A DNA stretch of 64,000 nt from Tribonema minus (Eukaryota; Sar; Xanthophyceae; Tribonematales; Tribonemataceae): contig JAFCMP010000003.1 of assembly GCA_017506865.1 (NCBI GenBank), positions 496,001 to 560,000 of the forward strand, read 5' to 3'. The notes below the pieces were generated by a model. That model ran no database searches. It had not been told where the DNA came from and saw only the letters and a program-made list of their open reading frames with translations. Shown in pieces: positions 35,601 through 47,139 of the stretch (its first letter is position 1; each line of letters opens with the position of its first letter). Made by a program: the position numbers and the translations under genes.

Positions 35601-38600
35601 CTGCACGCGCATGCTGGGGATCAGGTTGCCGAGGCCCGCAGTGCTCAGCAATGCAGTTCCCAAGCGCATGTACGTACACACATGCTTACAGGTACATTTG
35701 TACAATGCCAGGACATCAGGTATGCACAGGCTATCATCATCACTGCCAACGAGAGGATCACATGAAGCTCATAGAGCTATTCAGAACTGCTGTTCGAAAT
35801 CGCTGACCTTAGCTGAAAGCTTGAACTGTGCTGGAGCTCCCTTTCGTCCCCCTGGCGTCTCTTCAAGCGTCCAGTGTTTGAAGTGGCCCGATGCACCCAC
35901 GGTGGCAAGAGTCGTCCCCTCCCCCTCCCCCCAGCACACAGCGTTCACCTGTCGCGAACAGTTGCAGCGCGCCTCAGCTTGAATCATCGGCGTGAATACA
36001 TGCATGACTCCACAAACATGAGTCACTAATAGTATCAGCGTGCATGAGTGCATACTTGATTCCAGGCTCAGGTTGCACTACACCAGGAGGCCCCTCACGA
36101 CCCAACAGTCCCACAAACAGAGCGGAGCACTCTTTCTTGAAAACAGCTGATCTGAGCGCTGCTGTGCATTGAACCCCCCCATTTGGACCTCAACAACGGC
36201 CGCTTACCATAGGGGGGGTCCCATTCTGAACGGGGGCCTCTGCCAGCAGCCTGCCACTTGACACCTCCCAAACCCCCATGCAGTGGTGGTCATCGCACCC
36301 CACGGCAGCGAGCAGCAGGGGGGAGGTGGGGGTTCCCGAGGGGGCGCGCAGCGCGCACGCGCAGACGCTTCTCTCAAAGAACCCTCCTCCGAGCCTGGCG
36401 AGTTCTTCCAGGGTGTCCACGGACCTGCGGGGCGCGAGGTAGTATGATATAGGGTTAGCTAACCCTAGCGCTCAAGTAGCTGGGCAGCGGCCAGGCAGTT
36501 TCCAGTGTTAGCTAACCCTAGTGCTATTTCTGCGGGGCAAGGAACAGCAGATTTCTAGGGTAAGTAACCCTAGCGCTCAAGTAGTCGGCAGCGGAACAGG
36601 TTATAGGGTTAGCTAACCCTAGCGCCCAAGTACCTGCGGGCACGGGGCAGCAGGTGCCAGGGTTAGCTGACCCTAGTGCTCCACTACTCAGCAGCAGTCA
36701 GCAGCAGCGGGATGCGACGGGTTGAGTGATGAGTTTGTGCACTTGACTGCCTGTCGTTGCGGCGCATGGCAACGCTCAGCATGTAACAACCTCAGTGCTG
36801 AAGCAGCTTCGTGTGCGCCTTCCCCGGCGCCGTCCTTGTGTGAGCTGTCGCCTTGACGATGATGCTCAACCAGCATCTGTGTGTGTACGATACGTAGGTG
36901 TACCCACGCCATCACTCACCAGACGCACACCCACGGCCGCTTGCCGACCTGCCCCGTGGCAGCGATCCGCCCGTCCGCCGTCAAGCTCAGAGCGCTGACA
37001 TCGTCCGTGTGCCCCATGAAAAACCGCTGCCCCCCGCCCCCCTCCCCCCCGCCGCCCCCAACCACCACCACCGCGGCGCAAGTCCACACGACCCTGCCGC
37101 CCCCCGCCGCACGCAGAGCACTGCTGCTGCTGCTGCCGTAGCCGCGCGCGCGCCGCAGCTTGAGGTGCGCGTTCGGCAGCGCCGCGGAGCGCGGTATGAG
37201 CGCTGCCGCGTCGAAACCGCTGGGCGCGGCGACGGGGGTCTTGCAGTGGCGGTAGCGGATGCGCCGCGGCACTGGGGGGGGAGGGGGGGGGTGAGCGCTG
37301 CTGCTGCTGCCTTTGGGGGGGGGCTGGTAGCGGAACGGTCCCGAGCCGACTGCGGGCGCGGAGGGCTCAGCGGAGCGCACGATAACCTGTGCAGGGGTTT
37401 GGGGGGGGGGGGGGGGAGCGGGGGGGGGTATTACAAGGAGGCACTGGGTAAAGAGGTGCTTTGAGTACTGCTGCTGATGTGCGCGCGGCAGCAAGGCCTT
37501 TAAGCGAGTCGTTTGTAGGGTGTGCATCGTGCGATGAAGAATGTGGCCATTGTGAGTTTTTGCAAGGTCGCCCTGTGTACCGTAGTGTATTATGAGCAGG
37601 TGTCATTTAAGTATGAACGCTGCACAAGCTCAAAATGAAATGGCTAGTGCGTACAAAGTACTCTGATGTGTACATGTTTGTACACCATCATATATGCTTT
37701 GTTGCAACGGCTTGCTCTTGCACTTGATTCGAGAACATACATGCATTGGAAGTACATGCACTTGAATTGCATATGCAAAGTGAAAGCTCACTCATCACAA
37801 ATCAGCGTCTCAGCGCAGCACCAATTCCGCCTCACCTGCTGGAAGCCAAACTTGTTGGGCGCGCGCTGCTCTCGCGCGTACAACGCCTCGATGAACGGCC
37901 GGTAATCTCCCTCAGCGCTCAGTGACCACAGCTGAGCAATGTCACCATCGGACAGCGGCGCCGCTTGCCCGGGCAGACGCAGCTCCGCAAGCGCTGCTCT
38001 GAAAGCCGGAAGGCTCAGCCTGATGGCGCGAGAGCGCAGGGGGGAGTGTGCGTCACCCTTTCAGGGAAGTTACACTTCAAGTTGTTGGTTTGCAGTTGAG
38101 TTTACAGGGAGTGTCACATGCCAGAAGAGAAGTGCATTTGAATGGTTTACGATGGGAGGGCTGAGCGACCACCGAGGCTTGTGGAAAGCAGGCTCAGCCG
38201 GGCGGCGCAGGGCATGTGTGCATCACACTTTTGAAAAAAAACGTCTAGTTTACCTGAGTGGTTCCTGAACTGTTTCATCCACAATTCACGTGTAACATTG
38301 TATGGACCAAGTAAAAACAGTGCCCAGTCACAGAGAATCCCTTCAAACGCGTCATTGTTACAGCCACACAGCAGATCATCCTGATTGCGCAATGTATTAA
38401 AAGCGACCTCTGCACAGAATGCACAGCAACAAGCCTTGAGGACTGCTTGACAGCATCAGATCAACTGAGTGCCTATCCTCACAGCTCATCTGCATGCAAC
38501 GCAAGCTTGAAATCCGCATCCAAAATGGTAATGTACATAGTACCCAAGTATGGCACACATACATACCTATACCCCTCCTCCGCCCCCCCGCCCCTTGCAT

Positions 38601-40817
38601 TCCCCCTACTGCTGCCCCTCCCCCTGTCCAGCTGCCCGCGAAAGACCCTCTCCAGCTGTTCGCGCCCCAGCTTTTCCTCTAGAGCCCCCGCATGCAATGC
38701 CAGCCTGTCCCCCTTCTTCATGGCCAAGCGGAGCCGCTGAGCTTGAACTTGAAGTTGCGCGCGTAGCGCTGCCTGTGTGTGGGCAGCGGACAGAGGTCTG
38801 CTGCGTGAGCACGAGCTGCACTCACAGCTTCAACTCGAAGAGCGCTCTGCGTCGGGGCTTTGCGTGTGCTTTGCTTGTCATGAAGCGTTTGCATTCAGTG
38901 GCGCAGATCGCATTCATGTTGCACTTGCACCGCAACACGTGTTATGTACTTGAGGGTGACTGTTGAAGTAAAGCCGGGGGTTACAAGTAGGTATGTTCGC
39001 GCCAGACCTGTACATACCCACTGCACATGCAGTCTGCCAGCCTTGTATTTCTATGAGCAAAGCGGATATGCGCGCAACTGCGCATGCAGTGCTGCTGGCT
39101 ACGCGCTCGCAAAGCGTGTAGTTGAAGTACGTCGCCATGCCTCTACAAGCTGCTTGCTTGAACCACCGCCCTCACCTCGACCTTACCCCTAATTCTAGCC
39201 TGAGCTGCGCGCTCAAATCATTCAGATCCAGCTGCAGCAGCTGACCTCAGCCCTAACCCTAACCTAAGCGCAATGCTTTCGCCATCTCAACAGTCAAGCT
39301 TTGTAAGCACGCCAGCAAGCAACACGCACATGCGCACACACACCTGGTAGCCACGCAACCGCGCCTCAAATGCCTTCGCATCACTGCCCGCGCCGCCGCC
39401 GCCACCGCCACCGCCACCTACACCGCCACCACTATTCCCACGTGTGGAAGCCCAAGCAGCGCTGCGCACACTTCCAGCATAGCCGCCGCCGCCGCTGCCA
39501 CCGCTGCGACTTCCTGGTCGAGATGAGGATACTAAAGCGGCTCCGTCGGTTTCGGCGCTGCGAGCGCGCATCGCGACTTCCTCTATAGACACGGTGCCGC
39601 TGTTGTCGCCGTCGAAGGCGGCGGCGAGCGCTGCCACCTCGAGGGGCCGGATGCCAGGGACGAATACCTGCGGGCAGCACCGAGATGTTTGATGGATCTG
39701 TTGGCAGCTTTTTGATCAGTACTTTGAAGCTTAATGAGCGGCAGGTGAGTGTGTCTAACCGTAAACTCAAGTGGCGAATGTGTCTGGCTGCTGAATTTAA
39801 CACGGGTACTGCGCAGTTGTGTTCTGTGCTACTGTAAGGACGCGTGTACTTCTATGAGCTCCACTGCTATGTGCTACTATATACTGGCACGCTACATGCA
39901 AACCAAAGGCAGCTGCATGAAGCCAAGGGGTAGAGCATGGGGTCCAACGTCAGCTGTCAATGCCAACTAGAGCTAGGATTACAGATGCTTGCAGGCAACA
40001 ACGAGCAGGCTGCTGCGCTCACGTTCAACCGGAGCACTTTGGAAACAGGTGCTGGGAGCATTGTCTGCAGCTAACGATGTCGCGGCTGCTGTGTTCAGAA
40101 CAAGGTTTTAGGTACACAGATCACCGCATTGCAATGGTGCTTTTGTGTGGTGTCGGCTTGACTCACTGTCAGCGCCCGCTCCAGCTCTTGAAGATCCAGC
40201 TCGCCCGATCCGTCCGTGTCATACTGCTTCAGCACCCGCTTGATGGCTGTAGCGCAGCAAGGCAGTGCACACCATAACTTAAAAGGCCTTGGTGGTCGCC
40301 CATTCATGGATACATCTGAGCCCCGATGCGCAATATTGATGGTTGAGCTGCGGCTGATTGGAATCGGCCATCGACATATCAGCAACACCACACCAGCAAC
40401 ACCACATCAGCAACACCGTGTGACTGAGAGTGTCGGATGCCTGCTGCACATATCCATGCTGTGAACTGATGCAAGCTGCTAAATGCGCTACCGTACGCTT
40501 ACAAAGTATGCGAAGCTGCTAGTGCCGATGTGACAGTTGGCAGTACTTCAAGCAGCGTAGACTGCGTTAGCATTTGGTATATGAGTTGTATTGGAACGCA
40601 TCGTACCAGCATGTGCTGAGCCGCCTTTCTCCATAATCTTCGTGAGCAGCAGCTTCTCCAGCTCCACCAGTCTCGCATGAGACACGTTCTCAGATCTTTG
40701 CCTCGCTGAGCTTGCTGCAGAAGCTGCACTTGCAGGTCGGCGCAGCTGCAGCTGATGCGCTGTGCCACCAAGCAATTCCGACATGCGCCGCTGTCTGGCA
40801 TCTGTCGTCGCTGCCAT
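26686..40817 (-). CDS. EML: EML-family microtubule-associated protein with N-terminal EF-hands
   Basis: Sixteen exons, all phases agreeing, about 1093 residues: 40817-40607, 40246-40167, 39667-39344, 38736-38567, 38019-37836, 37386-36920, 36424-36208, 35948-35808, 35386-35285, 34349-34131, 32454-32179, 31323-31084, 30354-30188, 28985-28818, 27828-27677, 26849-26686. Residues 78-90 (DTDGSGELDLQEL) and 112-124 (DGDNSGTVSIEE) are EF-hand loops. A Gly/Ser-rich linker and a helical EF-like segment follow. From about residue 324 comes the HELP domain, then FFMGHTDDVSALSL and tandem WD40 blades, for example VGTDKREIWGFE, ATAAEDGQLCIW, LKFSPDGKSLAAASHDN, HIDWSTDSRVIQ, SDGTDINALQRSS and the closing VRFTCGDRYLITVGGNDKS. 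This order is that of EML proteins, which bind tubulin through HELP and the double propeller. EF-hands would add calcium control. The first blade is also interrupted by poly-Gly. It shares its upstream region with the next gene. Confidence 0.9.
28990..29292. repeat. Telomere-like tracts and duplicated exon-14 head inside EML intron
   Basis: Plus-strand GGGTTAGGG tracts at about 29001-29030, 29142-29180 and 29260-29292. Between the first two, 29103-29150 repeats in diverged form the first bases of the EML exon that starts at 28985 (WSTDSR coding segment) with its acceptor context. Confidence 0.8.
30612..31138 (-). repeat. Four tandem copies of an EML exon end plus donor
   Basis: The genuine 3' end of the exon 31323-31084 is followed in its intron by three diverged copies at about 30904-30961, 30765-30822 and 30613-30670. 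Each keeps the coding frame (A-D-T-L-R-R-V-A-like) and a GTGAGT donor, and is preceded on the minus strand by TAGGGTT-like sequence. Confidence 0.85.
34600..35480 (-). repeat. Array of diverged copies of an EML exon edge
   Basis: The exon 35386-35285 ends G-F-L-I-G-A-E-N-G-Q before a GTACGC donor. In the following intron at least six diverged copies of this end occur, near 34607-34670, 34705-34760, 34845-34880, 34911-34950, 35050-35120 and 35165-35215. Several retain the E-N-G-Q codons and a GT after them. On the other side 35436-35480 repeats the exon's CAG-TGCCACGG region. Confidence 0.75.
36447..36690. repeat. Tandem palindromic telomere-like repeat in EML intron
   Basis: Five units, 60-75 bp apart, each built round AGGGTTAGCTAACCCTAG or a near variant, followed by (T)GCGCTCAAGTA(G/C). 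The core is a perfect dyad of TTAGC/GCTAA made from two opposed telomere-type words. Confidence 0.85.
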
Positions 40818-41048
40818 TGTGGTATTGCCATGCTGTAGGCAATAATCTCCTGTCTCTCTCTCATCTCTCTCTGTCTCTTGGTTAACGGTTTGTAACTGTC
40901 AGTTCAGCATGATGATGTGCCGACCCTTTTTGCATACGCCAAAGCAATCAAGATAGTTGCGACGCTCACACCACCAGTACCTTGGCTCAAGCGACCGGCG
41001 CACACACCACTTCACCTGTCAATTTGCCCAGCGACAGCTTGTTGAAGC
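40818..41048. promoter_or_regulatory. Shared divergent promoter of the EML and EF-hand-like genes
   Basis: Only 231 bp separate the ATG of the EML gene (40817, minus) from the ATG of the EF-hand-like gene (41049, plus). A CT-rich tract (CTCTCTCATCTCTCTC) lies at 40853-40880. No TATA box is obvious. Shared regulation is inferred from spacing. Confidence 0.5.
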
Positions 41049-43374
41049 ATGCCGGCGCCATCGGCTGACGAGGACGAGAGCGAATGCGGCGATTGTGGAA
41101 TACCTAGGAGAAGAGCCAAAGCTGCCAGAGTGTTTTTGGATGACTTGCTGAAGTTCATCTTTCCAGTGCATCTGCAACACCCGCTGTCAAGTGGCAGGCT
41201 CATAGTTTTTGGCTACTATGGTCCACCTGTCAACGGACAGCTCCACTCGGGACAGCGTGGAGAACATGTTGTTGGTGAGTGCAAGTCACCACCGTCGAGA
41301 AATTGAAAAGTCTGGCATGGCCTCACAAGGTGTGAGGGATCGGACGATGAATATTCTCGTTGCATTTGCTTGATATGACCGCAGTCACAAAGTGCGTTCC
41401 ATGTGCGTGCCTGCAGGCGACTGGGAGCTGGATAGCATGTGCACCACCATAGACCGGGAGGACGTTCTGCAGGTCTACGTCTCGGATGACAGGCCGTTGT
41501 GCGAGCTGCTCGCCGCGCAGCAGGAAGAAATCATAGCGCAGTCGACAGTCACATTTCCGCAGATCACCAGGGAGCAGGTCATAGCGCTATTCGAGGGTGT
41601 GCCGCGCGGCACCGACAACGCCTTCAGCTTTCACGACGTGCAGAAGGTGGTCGTGGCGTATCGGGACAGGCGTGTTGCGGATGGCAAGGTGCGTCAAGTG
41701 AAGTACAGCTTTTTCAATCTGCAAGAATGGCCATTTCACATGACAATCAGTAGTCATCCAATGCTCGAGACCAACACTGACCGCGATGGCTACCTAGTGG
41801 TGCAGGTTATTTTGGCTTGTGAAGTACAGCAACGGCAATGCAAACAGGCATGTCTCAAATGCAAGTGGTTGCACTTGAAACAAACTCGTAAACACCTGCC
41901 TCAACCCTGAATGTTTACTTCTCACATGGGGCATGGGCCAGAGCATTGATGTCAAGGTTGCTATCACAGCCTATGTCTAGTGTGTGACAGCGTGTCTTCG
42001 TATTCAACAACGCCCGATTCAATAGACGTCGCCGAACCGGCATGTGCCCCCCACTACACCCTCGTATCTGCCCGCACCCTGTAGTTGAAGCCTCACTGTT
42101 GCTGTGGGCCACACAGGCTCACAACGGTGATCGTTGATGTTTTGTGTGCTTGGTTTGTGCTCACTCGAGCTGTATTTTTTGCGCAGCCTGTATGTGATAC
42201 CATTTGGCTTGAGTGCAACATGACTGCACAATGAACCGCTGTTCTTGGTAATAGCATTAGTACTCAGGGGGGCCTACTTCGCTATAAGTAAGAGCAGTTA
42301 TGCTAAGCACATCCTACAACGTTGACTGTGAACATGTGCACCTCGCCACAGCACTTTTGCAGGCATGTCTTCACGAGAGAGACGCTTACATCATGCGGTC
42401 ACATAACATGACAGTACCTGCCATGCATGACGAGCGCTGCTACATACCTACCTACCTGGTGCAAGACGTGATGCACACGCAACTTCACCCTTCAACCTCA
42501 ACATATGTGTCGTGTCGTGCCTAATCTTTGCGTGCAGATCATGTACCCAAGCTTGGCAGCGCACAGCAAATCGCCACCGAGGAAACGAGCGCAATCGACG
42601 GAGAAGGGCACTGCGACAGCGGCTCAGCGGCAGAGCCCTATTTCAAGAGGGCACAAGTTCAAGTTCAGCCCTGACGTCGCTCCAGCAACCATGTTCCTGA
42701 AGGACAAGGGTCTGGGCGATATGGAGATGGCTACACAGGTGCATGCTTCACTTTGTCGTACACCGACAGACATATCTGTTGAGGCCGGTACGGCATCCGC
42801 GTACTTAGCACCCTCCTGGAGAATTCTTTGAGGCACACTTCACCTTCAACTAAGTGAGTGCGCAGCTCCTATAGTGCTCTTCACAACCTTGGCCACGACA
42901 GCAAGCGTGATCCTAGCACCAGCCTCCGTGGTATCGCACATTGTCTAGCACACGATTGCTGACGGCTCAAAGTAAATCAAACCGACGGCTTAAAGTGAAT
43001 CAAACAGAGTTCAAAGTTAAAGGTCGACGCCACAATCAGGAGTGCGCTAGGGGTAGAAAGTCCGTGTCTGAACGCCAAGCATGATGACGCACAGCTGCTA
43101 TGCCGCTTCACTGCACTCATACCGACTGCACTTTGCGCAGCGTCCATTGCACAGCATTCAAACCATTAATGAAGTGCTACTGTTAACATGCATGGTGCAG
43201 ATCAACAAGCTCCTGAGCACCAAGGCGTTCAAGATCAGCAGCATTGAGGACGGCAACAACCCGTCGCTCACGGGCAATGTTAGGCTAATTCGGGAAGACA
43301 CTACTCACCAGCCGCAAGGGGGTGCTCAGTGGGATGAGACGTGCTGCTACTCGTTGAGCAGCAAGCACAAATAG
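41049..43374 (+). CDS. EF-hand-like protein, possibly ciliary
   Basis: Four exons with agreeing phases: 41049-41274, 41417-41688, 42538-42738, 43201-43374; 290 residues ending at TAG. The start ATG is the first in frame. Residues 1-76 include an acidic start (DEDESECGD) and an LDDLLKFIFPVHLQH segment. Exon 2 holds two EF-hand-like helix pairs: ITREQVIALFEGVP and DNAFSFHDVQKVVVAYRDRR. Exon 3 continues MYPSL then a basic Ser/Lys stretch, the layout of small axonemal EF-hand proteins where the helix is followed by a (K/R)xxxPSL motif. The canonical Asp-x-Asp calcium loop is not evident, so calcium binding is doubtful. Head-to-head with EML, which supports a microtubule or cilium role, but this is inference. 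The exact family was not identified. Confidence 0.65.
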
Positions 43375-44150
43375 TCTTCAATGTAGATGTGAAGTACGAG
43401 CGTGCACACATGCACACTTTGTGAATGACTCCATAGTACTGTTTCAGGCGCAGCACATTTCCGGTGGTCACCTGGCCACGGTCCGACCAGGATGATGGTG
43501 GTGGACGAGGTGCAGCATGGCTCAACATTGCCTGCTCCTGCAATGCAGCCTGCACAGCAGCAGTTGCTGGGTGTGAATACACTTCCTGCTTCCCCACCGC
43601 TTGTTGTTAAGTCAATACTCTGAGCCCTGGTGTCCAACAACGTTAATGTCACTTGCTGCCGCTGGCTGCACAACGCCACTGCGAGCCACCAAGATCGCAT
43701 GGCAGGTGTCGAGCCACGCAAACAGCATCACAATCTGGCTACAAACATCACATTCTGGGTACAAACTTCAACGAGCCACAGAACAATGTTGCTGCGAGGC
43801 CCCAGTCATGGTGCTTGCCAAACTGTCTGTGCATTATGCCTATTATCGTGACAACAATGCAAGCCAGCGCCGATTACACATGCATGCATGCAACGCCAGG
43901 CACCCCGGCACAGCGCACAACAGAACAGGCAAGCGCTTCCGAGCTAACGCGACACTCGCGCGCGTTCATTACCGAGCGCAGACCGCCGCCCACATCATCT
44001 CGACACACCCCCCCAGCCTGAACTTCAAAATTGTCGGTGCGCGAGGCGCCGGCCGCGGTGTCCAAGGACGATGCCGCTGCAGCAGCGCTCGACGCATTAC
44101 CTCGCGAGTACTACAGTTACACTAGCCGTTACACTAGCGCGGTGGCGGCG
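43375..44150. other. Intergenic stretch between convergent genes
   Basis: No supportable gene; short frames on both strands lack motifs. It separates the TAG of the EF-hand-like gene from the TGA of the NlpC/P60-like gene. Confidence 0.55.
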
Positions 44151-45172
44151 TCATCGATCGCGCGTGGACCTGTCCCGCAGGCGCACCAGCAGCTCCTGCC
44201 CCGCAAGATACGCGTTGCCGCCCGTCAGCGGCAGCCGCCCCTCCACCAGGTCGCGCGGCGACAGCAGCTGCGCCGGCGCCACCTCCCTCTCCACCGCCGC
44301 CAGATCCACCAGGCCCATCTTGTCGAGCGTCGCCAGGACGAGCGCGGCGTCGCGGCTCGCCACGAGACCCTCGCCCCACAACTTCGCGTCAGGTGATGTG
44401 CCGCGCCGCCGCGCCGCGCGGTTCGCGAGCCAGTACTTGAGCAGCCCCGCGAGCTCCGCGCTCATGGACTGGCTCGGCTGCGCCCACGCGAGGCGGCGCT
44501 CCGGCGTGAGGCTGCGCGCGTAGCGCTCGGCCTTCACGCGCGCTTCGTCCGGCGGCGCGGCGCGCAGCGGCAGCGCCACGATCTCATCGCTGCGGCTCCA
44601 GCTGACGCGCTCGTCGAAGCGGCGCAGCCGCAGGCCTAGCTGCGTCACCTCGAGGACGAGCGGCACGCCGAAGCGGTCCTTGATGACGAGGCCCACGTGG
44701 TCGTAGCGCGTGTTGAAGACGGCGCGCGCGGCGAGCGCCAGCGCCGCCGCCGGCGGCTGGGCAGCGAGGGTTGTTGCGAGGGGTGAGTCAGGCGTGTGGG
44801 GGAGGTGGTGGTTTTGCCAGCTGACAAGGTGATCTGACACAGTGCATGGGAGTTGAAAGCATGCTCTTGGGGTGTGATGGTGTGCCAGCGTTGGCGTCAG
44901 CACTAAGTAAGGCAAAGATTGCTGTGCCATGGCGAACAGGTGTAGGCACCAGCAGTGATGACATGCTGTACCTGCATTAGGGCCCAATTTCTTCGAAACA
45001 GCAGCAGGTCCCCTGTCTTGAGCTTGTCCGCCAGAATATCGTCTGTGCTGCCGACTACAAAGTCTGTGTTGGCTGGTGGCTTTCGCCTTTCCTGGGTCAC
45101 ATATACCGACCAGCCCGATAGTGCCAGGATAGGGGCGGCAGTGCCGACGACCAAGGCAGCCCTCTTGGCCAT
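44151..45172 (-). CDS. Permuted NlpC/P60 (YiiX-like) papain-fold protein, possibly inactive
   Basis: Two exons, 45172-44972 (donor GTACAG) and 44756-44151, phase 0, 268 residues. The start is the ATG at 45172, followed by a hydrophobic N-terminal segment (ALVVGTAAPILALSGWSVYV) that should be a signal anchor. Then come the family marks in permuted order: LKTGDLLLF, then YDHVGLVIKD with the active-site His, then VLEVTQLGLRLRRFDE. The C-terminal helix that in this superfamily carries the nucleophile (C-S-E-L-V-A) reads SRDAALVLATLDKMGL, with no Cys at the expected place; the only alignable residue is Asp. So it may bind lipid or peptide without hydrolysis, or the alignment slips. Known relatives act on amide or ester bonds of lipids or peptides. 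It is divergent to CCDC12, 220 bp apart. Confidence 0.65.
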
Positions 45173-45392
45173 GCTGCTCACTTGAAGACAAGAAAGTGAG
45201 GCACTTATGTACTCGAAAGCGCTAGACCTTTTCGGTATCTAACACAGTCAACAGAGTTTCTGCATCAGTCCCTGGTCAACTTCTAGCGTGAACTTCAAGC
45301 ACCTTCAACTCTAGTGAGATCGCGCCACCCGTAGCTTTGCAGACGGCATTAACCAACAATCTTCAGAGCATTGTGCTGCAAGGAAGGGAGCG
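45173..45392. promoter_or_regulatory. Divergent intergenic region (NlpC-like / CCDC12)
   Basis: 220 bp between two start codons on opposite strands; must contain both promoters unless transcription starts lie inside the genes. Contains a TTCAAG/TTCAAC pair near 45291-45310. Confidence 0.4.
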
Positions 45393-47139
45393 ATGAGTGA
45401 AGCCGACAGGAAGAAGCGATTGCAGGCGCTGAGGGATCGCGCTCAGAAAGCAGGTACAGGTGCTCCTGCTGCACCGGTGGAAAAGGCGGCCCCTGCGCCG
45501 GAGCAAGTGGAACAGCAAGAACCAGCATCGAAGCAAAAAGGTGAACCTCCACACATTGGCCTGTTGGATTCGGTGGCCCAGCTTTGCAGATGCACTGTTG
45601 TATCAGTGCAATCGCAATGAACAACATCATCAACAGTCACAGCTGGTCTTGCCCAGAGGAGCATTGACAATGGGCAGATCATGGAAGTTGAAGCTTTAAG
45701 GTATCATCATCAGATCAAAGCAGCCCGATAACATTATGTGCAGGCCATTGATGGTTGCACATCTTCAACTTGCAGCCATACGGGCACAAGATTCCAAGTG
45801 TACACATCTGCCATGTTTGCCTAGCCAATACTATTATCAGCCATACGTCGACGATGACTCATGTGCTCACACAACAGGGATGCACAACGCATGGTGACGT
45901 AGCCTTACAGTCGGCACATTCAAAGCAGGGCCTATGGCACAACGCATAACTGTTGATGGCGCAGAGGCACTGGTGTGGTACCAATGAAAAACGAATCAAA
46001 AAGATCGTTGAGCTCTCAGTGACAAGGGATGGTTAGCCGCAACTGCCTTCCACCAATAACAGTGGTCGCCGCTGCTGCAATGCTGTTGTCAACTGCATCA
46101 CCTGCATGATCAGCCAGCAGCCCCAACACGCAAACAGGGCAGATGTAGCTGGTGAGCAAGCGTCTCTGACAGCAGACTACTCTGGTGCACAAGCTGAGAT
46201 CTGTGCCATGCTCATAAGTGCTGCAGTACACGGCACTTGATGTACTGCACTATATGTGTATGCCAACTTACAGTCAATAACTATAGTGCCCATGTCCTTG
46301 CGCTGCACACCAGATGCTAAAAAAAAGCAGCGGGGGCGCGGAACGCAGGAGTCCCAGCAGCAAGCAAAGGAAGGGGAAGGGGAGGGGGAGGAGGAAGCAG
46401 AGGCACAGCGGCTGCAGGAGAGCATCATAAAGCAGGAGCTGAGGAAAGTCAAGGACGGGCAGGACGAGGGAACCCTCAACATAGCGCCCCGAAAACCAGA
46501 CTGGGATCTCAAAAGGTGGGTTCAACGTGGTGGATCATGGCATTTGAGAGCATGAATGCAGTGCATAAATCGCATGCTGCTGCAAGCAGTGCCAAGGCGG
46601 TGTTGCCTGTTGTACTCGGTCCTGCAACAAACAGCCACAGATTTCGATTTTTCAATACAATAGGCCTGTGATGGGATGCTGGGAAGGGCCGCTTTGCAGC
46701 ACGTTCAGAAACAGTTGCGGATGTGAACATCATCTGGAGTTGTGTTGCTCAGAACTTCAAACTTGAAGTCAATAGACGCAATGCTCAGCTCCATGCGTGG
46801 CATGAACAAGCAATAGCCATCGGCTAAAACGAAGAGGCACAGAGCTGTCATGGACTGCCAAGACAAGTCTTACGCACTGCCAACAAAACTTCAAGTCTGA
46901 CACTGTGCAAGGCCATCAATCTCTCATGCTGACGCTGGACGGCTGGTGGCGTTTTGTGCAGGGATGCGGCACCAAAGCTGGAAAAACTCAACCGCCGCAC
47001 GCAACGTGCCATAGTCCAGATCCTGCGCGAGAAGATGGCTGAAGAAGCAGCGCAGGGCAGCGGAAGTGGTAGCGGCAGCGGCAGTGGCAGCGAAGAAAGC
47101 GGCGAAGATGGCAGCGGCAGTAGCAGCGAAGAAGAATGA
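45393..47139 (+). CDS. CCDC12: CCDC12/Cwf18 spliceosome-associated protein
   Basis: Three exons, 45393-45540, 46314-46515, 46962-47139, phases 1 and 2, 175 residues (the human protein is similar in length). The N-terminus MSEADRKKRLQALRDRAQKA is the family's charged helix. The hallmark LNIAPRKPDWDLKR spans the end of exon 2 and continues DAAPKLEKLNRRTQRAIVQI in exon 3, matching the cwf18 domain. The RNYxP segment that normally lies in the middle is not seen, so it is lost, diverged or in an unplaced microexon within the 773-bp first intron. The C-terminus is a Gly/Ser run followed by acidic SSSEEE. The family is a component of activated spliceosomes. Intron 1 holds a copy of the dispersed repeat at 45983. 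Confidence 0.88.
45983..46081 (+). repeat. Dispersed intronic repeat, copy 3
   Basis: Blocks in order: AATGAAAAACGAATC, AAAAAGATCGTTGAGCTCT, TGACAAGGGATGGTTAGCCG, GCCTTCCACCAATAA, CAGTGGTCGCCGCTGCTGCA. The last block also matches the copy at 13840. Lies in CCDC12 intron 1, sense orientation. Confidence 0.75.

Noticed and set aside
36447-36690. CRISPR-like array of regularly spaced palindromes
   Set aside because: Units are diverged telomere-type dyads in a eukaryotic intron; spacers are related to each other, there is no leader and no cas gene.
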